A stretch of DNA of 64,000 nucleotides. Origin: Leishmania donovani (Eukaryota > Euglenozoa > Kinetoplastea > Trypanosomatida > Trypanosomatidae). The DNA lies in assembly GCF_000227135.1 (NCBI RefSeq), contig NC_018243.1:1-64000 (forward strand), given 5' to 3'. The translations under genes were made by a program, and so were the position numbers. Positions 58,047 to 64,000 of this stretch are shown here, piece by piece (positions within the stretch are counted from its first letter, which is position 1; the number at the start of each line of letters is the position of its first letter). Below the pieces are notes generated by a model. The model had not been told where the DNA came from. It ran no database searches and saw only the letters and a program-made list of their open reading frames with translations.

Positions 58047-59006
58047 AAGCCGATGACGGCTAGAAACGAGCAAACGAATGCAAGTATGCGGTAGTGCAGA
58101 TAATGCCCACCACGTCGAGCGCCGGCCACCACTGCAGCGAGACAGGCAAACCAGCCGCTCGCTGAGTGCTGCAATGCGACCGGGCGCAGCAGGTGAGGCA
58201 GAGGAAGGGAGGAGTTCTCCAGGCCCCATGGATGCCCTCACCACCACCGCAGTGAACGCAGGAACGATAAGGAGTGCCATGAATGACGGAATAGAGGCAG
58301 TGAGACGCGAAAACGCAATGAAATGGGTGGCTGAAGGAGCTGCCAAGAGGGCGACACACACGAGCGGCGAAGGGCGGCAGACATGCGCCAAGACACCACG
58401 CGCACGGACAAGTGCTAAAGCGATGAAGAGATGCGCGGAGACGCCCACAGACGACCTCCGTCAGTGAGGAGCACACGAGCACCAGCTCGTGGCGGCTCAC
58501 GCCGTTAGTTATACGGCCAGCACGTGGTGCTGTCGTCCTACCGAAAGCGGAACAATAAAGGCGCACGACAACGCGGAGGTGCGCACCCCCCCCCCGCACA
58601 CCCGCACCCGCAGAGACAGCGAGAGAGGTAGAAAGAGGGAAAGGATGCCTGACGTTAGCGAAGAAGGAAAAGCAGGCAGAAATGAGAGGGACAATAAATG
58701 CGGCACGTGAATGAGTGACGGGAGGGGTCATGCTGCTTTGGGTCAGGATGCGAGACGCGCTTGGCGGGAGAGACCCAACGACCTCGAGACGCGGTCTGGC
58801 TCTCGTGTTCCTCTGTGGGCGCGCGGCGCAGCAGCAGCGGCAGCTTCGAGCTGCTCCCCCAACCGTGCGAAGCGCCGCGCAACAGCGCTCCCGTCGCCCC
58901 CTCCTTTCCTGTGCAGCACGGCAGCGACGGTCGCCAGCACCGCATTGCCGAGGCAGTGAGCCCCTGTCGCAGACGGCATTCCACAGCCCACCGCCGTCTC
59001 GGAAGC

Positions 59007-59777
59007 TCACGTGGCGCGGGTCCTCGGCTGCTTTGCCGTGGCCTCCGCGTCTTCCCCATCGTCCTCGCTGGGTGAGTCGTCCAGCGTGAAACGCGGTCGC
59101 TTCCAGCCGGCCACGGTGGCCTTTGCCTGCGATATCTCGAGCGCCTCGCGGTCCTTCTCCAAGTCGGCGTATTTCCGCGCCACGGACTTGGCCGACACGC
59201 CGCTGCCCATCACGTTGCCGGCATTGCGGCCTCGGTTGACGTTGGGGATAGCGCGGCTACGGTGCAGCTGCGCGTACGTCTCTCGCTCCGAGGCGGTGAA
59301 GGCGCCGCCCTTTTTCTGGACGCTGCTGAAGAAGAGAATGCTTCCTCCCTCCGTGGCGGAGCTGCCTGAGCGAACGACAGTGGCGCCGTGTTGGGCCGGC
59401 TGCGCCTGAACAGCTTCGTGCGGCGTAACATACGAGGATAGCTTCGTACGAGGCGCGTCCTCCATCAAGGACGTCGGCCCGCTCTTCGACCAAGTGGCAT
59501 TGAAGGGGCGACGCTCTCCGCCTCCGATGCGTTGTGGTGCGCGCCCGTCCTGTTCGTTGTGAATGCGTGGGATCTGTCCACGGCCACGCCCCTCCACTGT
59601 CCCACCTCGATGCGGGTACGAAGCGTTGAATGAGGTAGTGCTACCGTTGCAGCTGGTGTTGCCATGCGGCCGCTGCTGGTGTTGGTGGCTGTGCGTAGAG
59701 GACGCGTAAGGGCTGGATCGCGCGCTGGGGGCCACATGGCCGCAGGAGTTCAGCGCACCGGGTCGCTTGTCTGACAT
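59007..59777 (-). CDS. Unknown basic, low-complexity protein
   Basis: A 256-residue product from the ATG at 59777 (MSDKRPGALNSCGHVAPS). The N-terminal half is Ser/His/Gly/Arg-rich and probably disordered, including RGGTVEGRGRGQIPRIHN, which resembles RG-rich RNA-binding tails. The more conserved-looking part is SILFFSSVQKKGGAFTASER, followed by ETYAQLHRSRAIPNVNRGRN and KSVARKYADLEKDREALEIS, then an acidic tail ending KQPRTRAT. It could be an RNA-processing adaptor, but no family was identified. Upstream in-frame sequence to 59903 is not needed. Confidence 0.65.
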   Translation of the reverse strand: MSDKRPGALNSCGHVAPSARSSPYASSTHSHQHQQRPHGNTSCNGSTTSFNASYPHRGGTVEGRGRGQIPRIHNEQDGRAPQRIGGGERRPFNATWSKSGPTSLMEDAPRTKLSSYVTPHEAVQAQPAQHGATVVRSGSSATEGGSILFFSSVQKKGGAFTASERETYAQLHRSRAIPNVNRGRNAGNVMGSGVSAKSVARKYADLEKDREALEISQAKATVAGWKRPRFTLDDSPSEDDGEDAEATAKQPRTRAT

Positions 59778-60050
59778 GTGGGCTTGCTCTCTCTGTCTCC
59801 GATGCGCCCTCTGCTGCGTGTGTGCCGGTGTGCGTGCGAGACCCCATCCCTCAAACAGAAATAAGAAAACGACGGAGCGAAAGGAGAAGGCGTGGACCAG
59901 CAAGATGTTGGAGGGGCCGTATCATGATACCCCCTGCGAGGAAGCAACCGTCATAGTTGCAGACGGACAGGCGCACCCGAGTGCGCATGCGCCCATGCAC
60001 ATAAGAAGACGAAGGTGGAAGATTTATTTTCTGATTTGCCCCGTGCTGCG

Positions 60051-60532
60051 TCGCGCCCATCTAGCTGCCATGGCGGCATGGCTCCAGCGCCACTCGCCCC
60101 CCCCCACACACACAGAGGGCCTGTCACAGGCCCCCCCGCCTCGTGTAATGGCAGCCCTGGGCACACACGCTACAGCAATGCAGCGACCCTCTCATCCGAG
60201 AGCACGGCCTCTGCCTCGAGCTCTGCCGGCCCACCACCCGCTCCGCAGGTCGCCGCGCAGACGCTCCCCCATCATGCCGGTCGCTACCTCGTGCATCCCC
60301 CTCGGCGTGGCGCAGCCCCACCCCCCCCTCCACACACACACACCAGCAGTAGGCAGTGTGACGGCCGGGTGGGATACGCTCGAGGCGCATGGCGGACTTG
60401 CACACCACATACAAATGGCACAAACGTGCTCACACTGTCGCCGGTCGCCGCGACGCACAACGCCACCCGCGACCGGACAGCGGCAGCGACACCGCGCACG
60501 GGCCTCCCCCTCCCCCCTCCCCGTACGCCGTC
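60051..60532 (-). repeat. Dispersed repeat copy 4, long form with extra internal segment
   Basis: Starts TCGCGCCCATCTAGCTGCCA like copy 3 and reaches the C/CA junction at about 60096-60114. About 220 bases absent from the other copies follow, beginning with a small hairpin (GGGCCTG/CAGGCCC, 60117-60133). A second C/CA junction at about 60318-60342 leads into the shared core. The match ends at about 60532, before the terminal part seen in copies 1 and 3. Confidence 0.85.
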
Positions 60533-61798
60533 CGTGAACAACGGTTCGCCGCTATGCGAGTTGGCTGCCGCAGCAGTAGGTGCTAAAAAGCGAGGAATGG
60601 TGTCGGTCCCCTCTCCGGTGTGGCTGCTACCCCTCCACAAGGGCCATTAGAGGCGCTCAAGAGGCGCCCAGTACCGCTATCTGCCCACGCATGTCGCCCC
60701 CTCCTCTGCCGTTTTCCTCTCGCCTGCCCCTGAATCGTCGGACAACGTCCCGGACCGACTGGAAGAGCATTCTAGTGGCAGGATGCGCGGCCACCCACCC
60801 ACCGTTAGTGGCCTGCTACAACAGCAGAGGTAGACCAGAGCCCGGCTGAGGACGGGATGGGATTGGTGACCTCGACGAAGGCGCCGTTCTCCAAGTCGCA
60901 CCGAAGCACCTCGCCACTCGAGGCGCGCATGAGATATGGCCCTCACTCCGACTGACGGATGCACCGCGAGACTGCCGAGGAAGTGCCTGTTCGCTCTTCA
61001 CAACACGCAGAGGCGAGAGCGGAGGAGAGATCATGGCGATTGGCAGAGGTGTATGGTGATGCGCCATACCGGTTGGAAGGGGAGGGGTCCCCGCGTGTGC
61101 AGTGGCTGCGAGCAGGTCAACAAGAGTGGAAGCCCTGGAGCGACTGTCGCGTGGCGCTTACATGGTCAATATGACGAATGTGCATGAGTTCCAGAGATGT
61201 GTGTCACTGCCACGGCAAGCGGTGCCGGTGTCTCTGCACACACGTTCGTCTCTCGGATAAGTGTACATGTAGAGCATGTGGAAAGTGGAGAAGATGGGAC
61301 GGAACGGGAGAGACGGCGCCAGCGCTGCCGTGATGGAGATGAGCGGCAGTGACCCGCAGCAAGAAGAGGCAGAGAAGCACGGATGCACGCCTAGCTATTC
61401 GGCACATGAAAGTGCCGACGGCGACCCTGCAGATTGCCGATGCATGCACGCGCGCGCGTATCAGCTGCGAAGCGGAAAGCACGTGATGCGCAGTGGTAGC
61501 GGTGAGAAGCAAGCGTAGGGGTGTGAGATCGAGCACATGGATCCTCACTGACGCACATGCGCATCCTTGCTCCAACTCCCTCCCGCTCTCTCTCTCTGCG
61601 CCGGTCGCCGCTCACGGAAAATCAACAGAAGAATAGCGCAGCCCTTTCATGCTTTAGCTTGTGTTAATGAACAGATGGAAGAGCAGGTGGGCGGTGTAGA
61701 GCACGACGCGCGCAGGCTCGTGGTAGGGAGCATGGGAATCGCATCAACGACTTCCAGGCGCCTAGCGGCTTGCCCCCCCGTCTGCTTAATACTGCGTC

Positions 61799-61823
61799 TG
61801 TGTGTGTGTGTGTGTGTGTGTGT
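61799..61823. repeat. (TG)n microsatellite
   Basis: Twelve TG units in the spacer about 210 bases past the LAS1-like stop. Confidence 0.9.
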
Positions 61824-62035
61824 ACGTCGCTCCCCATCGCCCTCCCTTACGCACTCCGATCGCGCACGCCGCATTAACGCGTGCGAATGCGAATGTGCGA
61901 GTGCAGGTGCTCGATAGACCGCAGCAGGAATTCCTTGCACTCCCACCACCACCAGGCATAAACAGAGACCCCACGCAGCGCGTCGCTTCCCTCCAGCAGC
62001 CCTCACACTTCTCGTCCTTCGCCCACCCCGAGCCG

Positions 62036-63097
62036 TCACGACAGACGCCAGCCTGCTATGGTGGCAATGGAAGCACCAGAAGACGTATCTCGCCTGGCTG
62101 CGCCTTCGGCCGTCGGGGCGCGACCGGCAGGAGATAGTGTGACGAGTGCAACCTTGTCGCTCTTATCTGTCGCACCGCCACCCTTGGCGTTTTCGCCGTC
62201 GCCGTCCGCATCACTTTCGAGGTCGTGCAGGAGTGCCTTCATGTCGTCTATGGTGACAGACGGCGGTGGTAGAGAAGCTGCAGGCACACTTGGCTCCACC
62301 GCTGGTGTGGCTGTGCTCGCTCTCGCCGGCTGTCGCTGTCGTGGTTTACGGTGCGCGCCGGCTGCGGGCGAGGAGGAGCCCCGTTCCTGTTGCATGAGGT
62401 GCACCTGCCGCTCCTGCTCCAGCCAGTACTGCGTGAACAAGAACTGCAGCACCAAGCCGCAGACCCACCGCAACTCCGACGCCAGCGGCAGTGCTCCGTG
62501 TGCCACACGCTGACGAACCTCCACCGCCTCCTCAGGGAAGCCGATCTCGCTCGCGCGCTTGCGATACGTGTCGGCGGCGCCGCTCGCAAAGGAGCCGGTC
62601 ATGACGTGCACTACGCGCGAAATGGCGGCGCCGTAGCACATGCGCAGTGGTCCATCTTTCAGCACTTCCTCCTCGTCTTGCAGCATCGCATCCAACAGCA
62701 TCTCCGTCGACTCCACGTAGGCCGGCAACTCGCGCTCCTTGCGTGCACGCTGGCGCCACACATGGATGGTCTCCAACGCACTCCGCTTCGCAGCCGCTGT
62801 GGCGTTCATGTCAAACAGCACGCGCTTCACCTCCGCCCACTCACCCCAGTCCGCGCCAAAAACGGTGGAGAAGATGGCAGGAGTGGTTCGAGCCGCGGCG
62901 GTGGTGATGTCCGTGGTGCAGTCGCTAAGAGTGGTTGCTGTGGTAGCCCGCTCTGCGGGCGGCACGTCGTCTTTGCGCTTCTTGGGAGCATCGAGGTCGC
63001 CAAGCTCTTCGAGCCCACGGCGGATGCGGTGCCCACGGAACCGCCGCTCTGCCAACGCCTGGCGGCGCTGCGCCTCGTCCACATGAGATCGAGGCAT
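62036..63097 (-). CDS. LAS1: LAS1-like pre-rRNA processing endonuclease
   Basis: The 353-residue protein starts at the ATG at 63097 (MPRSHVDEAQRRQALAERRF). After a basic head with KKRKDD (39-44), likely a nuclear signal, the LAS1 HEPN domain runs from about 80 to 230: WGEWAEVKRVLFD, RSALETIHVWRQRARKERELPAYVESTEMLLDAMLQ, LRMCYGAAISRVVHVMT, and the catalytic R-x4-H motif Arg195/His200 (RQRVAHGALP), then ELRWVCGLVLQFLFTQYW. In yeast and animals Las1 cuts the ITS2 spacer of pre-rRNA together with the kinase Grc3/Nol9. The C-terminal tail is Pro/Ala/Ser-rich and contains no domain. The family's catalytic pair is intact. Confidence 0.85.
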   Translation of the reverse strand: MPRSHVDEAQRRQALAERRFRGHRIRRGLEELGDLDAPKKRKDDVPPAERATTATTLSDCTTDITTAAARTTPAIFSTVFGADWGEWAEVKRVLFDMNATAAAKRSALETIHVWRQRARKERELPAYVESTEMLLDAMLQDEEEVLKDGPLRMCYGAAISRVVHVMTGSFASGAADTYRKRASEIGFPEEAVEVRQRVAHGALPLASELRWVCGLVLQFLFTQYWLEQERQVHLMQQERGSSSPAAGAHRKPRQRQPARASTATPAVEPSVPAASLPPPSVTIDDMKALLHDLESDADGDGENAKGGGATDKSDKVALVTLSPAGRAPTAEGAARRDTSSGASIATIAGWRLS

Positions 63098-64000
63098 GAC
63101 CACTGTGGAGGCAGGGAAGGCAAGGGAGGAGAGTCCGTGAGAAAGCCAGGGCGTTTGCGTGTGCGCTGGCAAGACAAAGTCCAGCAGGCGGGTCCGAGTC
63201 TACACGTGTGTCGAGTAGCCGAGGCAGAATGCGGTCCCACTTGATGGCTGTGGGATGAGTCAGGGTTGAGTGAGAGAGAGAGGCAGTAGGTTCGGCAAGT
63301 AAAGACGCAAACTGCTGGAACACGTCGCCCATACTTGGCTGTGCCCCGCCTCTTCTTCGCTGCCCTTGTTCGTTATCCTTCTTCGCCGCTGTGCCGCGCG
63401 CTCCTCGTAATACGGCAGCACAGATACACGCGGAGATGGGCACAGTGAGCAACGCCAGTGGTGCGGCACAGATAGAACACACGGACAGCCAGGCACGCAC
63501 GCCCTCCCCTCCTTAGCTCTCACGCGTGTGAGAGAGTACGCAGAATGTGCGGTGGTGGCAGTGAGCCCTCCCTCCGCTTGAGATTTTTGGTGTCACCGAC
63601 GCCTCGGGGCACGCAACGACACAGTGCACCGCGGACGTGTTACTTGGTGCGACTGTGTGCACACACAGGCACAAAGGGAGAGAGAGGTGGAGAGAAGAGA
63701 CGGACAGACAAGAGTGGTGTCTACTGCAGCGCGACAAGGCATTCCTCTTGCGCAAAACAAATGAGGTCCCTCCGAAGTCTGCGTTCGGGATGCGCGCACG
63801 CGCGTGATACTTGCGCGCACCTCCATCACCTCCATCCATGCAGGATTAACAAGCAGCGGGGGAGCTGTGAGGAGGCGGAGGCCGCCCAAAACCAGGGCGG
63901 CAATAACATGGAATGAGAACGCCACAGAAGCGGCCGAAGCATGCAGACCACTAGATGCCGCTGCAAGCCCCAATCGCTTCTCTCTCCCGACCAAGAAAAG
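63098..64000. other. Upstream flank of LAS1-like gene, no gene seen
   Basis: These 903 bases run from the LAS1-like start to the window edge. They should hold its splice acceptor and the 3' UTR of the next gene, whose coding region is outside the window. Short minus-strand ORFs are hydrophobic or Ser-rich and lack domains. Confidence 0.55.

Larger units (their letters stand above)
56456..59006. other. Intergenic region BLTP1-like/unknown basic protein
   Basis: This 2551-base region is mainly the long 3' flank of the unknown gene at 59007. It contains a perfect 20-bp inverted repeat at 57982-58046 and a C10 run at about 58586-58595. ORFs in all frames are short or compositionally biased; none is supported as a gene. 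Confidence 0.55.
59778..62035. other. Intergenic region unknown basic protein/LAS1-like with dispersed repeat copy 4
   Basis: This 2258-base region is mostly the 3' flank of the LAS1-like gene. It contains dispersed repeat copy 4 (60051-60532) and a (TG)n tract at 61799-61823. No gene was seen. Confidence 0.6.

Noticed and set aside
58060..59010. Minus-strand ORF of 316 residues between the giant gene and the basic protein gene
   Set aside because: Cys/Arg/Ser/Pro-rich with no domain, overlaps the end of the supported gene at 59007 and looks like GC-driven random frame in a 3' UTR.
1..64000. A prokaryote-style gene cluster, CRISPR array or defence system
   Set aside because: The window is clearly eukaryotic: telomere repeats, peroxin, mitoribosomal proteins and eIF1A. 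No regularly spaced repeats or Cas-like proteins occur.

Overview
The window is the end of a trypanosomatid chromosome, most likely Leishmania or a close relative. The first bases are CCCTAA telomere repeats. They are followed by triplicated CCAGTACA octamers and an adjacent block, which is the arrangement described as the Leishmania telomere-associated conserved sequence (CSB1/CSB2). Other signs agree: high GC, intronless genes, GA-rich (polypyrimidine on the coding strand) intergenic tracts of the kind used for spliced-leader trans-splicing, long UTRs full of (GT)n and homopolymer runs, and kinetoplastid versions of familiar proteins. From memory, the eIF1A and PRMT neighbourhood resembles Leishmania chromosome 16; this was not verified.

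Every gene I can support lies on the minus strand, so the window looks like one polycistronic unit transcribed leftwards into the telomere. The transcription start must lie beyond 64 kb. From the telomere inwards the genes are: ASF1 histone chaperone (1675-2232); mitoribosomal uL15m; an adenylate kinase with a DPY-30/RIIa-like head; an arginine methyltransferase; a prolyl-4-hydroxylase-like dioxygenase; a divergent DEAD-box helicase; PEX6; an unknown protein; a KLHDC4-like kelch protein; a 94-residue small ORF; an unknown protein; a MORN-repeat multipass membrane protein; a HAD-APH fusion with a damaged kinase site; an unknown, probably mitochondrial protein; a small protein with an ECTFHP motif; eIF1A; an unknown proline-rich protein; mitoribosomal bL17m; a giant 4440-residue bridge-like lipid-transfer protein of the BLTP1/Csf1/Tweek type (43133-56455); an unknown basic protein; and a LAS1-like pre-rRNA endonuclease.

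These are mostly housekeeping functions: chromatin, glycosome import, mitochondrial and cytosolic translation, rRNA processing and membrane lipid transfer. They share a transcript, as is usual in trypanosomatids, and do not form a functional operon. Starts were generally placed at the internal ATG where recognisable family sequence or a credible targeting peptide begins. Most in-frame upstream extensions run through low-complexity leader sequence.

Between the genes the main feature is a dispersed repeat present in four nearly identical, co-oriented copies (about 16.95, 20.86, 39.36 and 60.05 kb), always 3' of a gene. Its placement fits a SIDER-type retroposon, but the copies are far less diverged than expected for that family. 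One copy carries about 220 bases that the others lack. A perfect 20-bp inverted repeat at 57982-58046 and a CA/GT hairpin at 37931-37989 are further unexplained structures. I found no tRNA, rRNA, CRISPR array or intact autonomous mobile element. The most notable protein-level oddities are the inactive-looking kinase of the HAD-APH protein, a possible Tudor-like insert in the giant lipid-transfer protein, and several changed motifs in the DEAD-box helicase.
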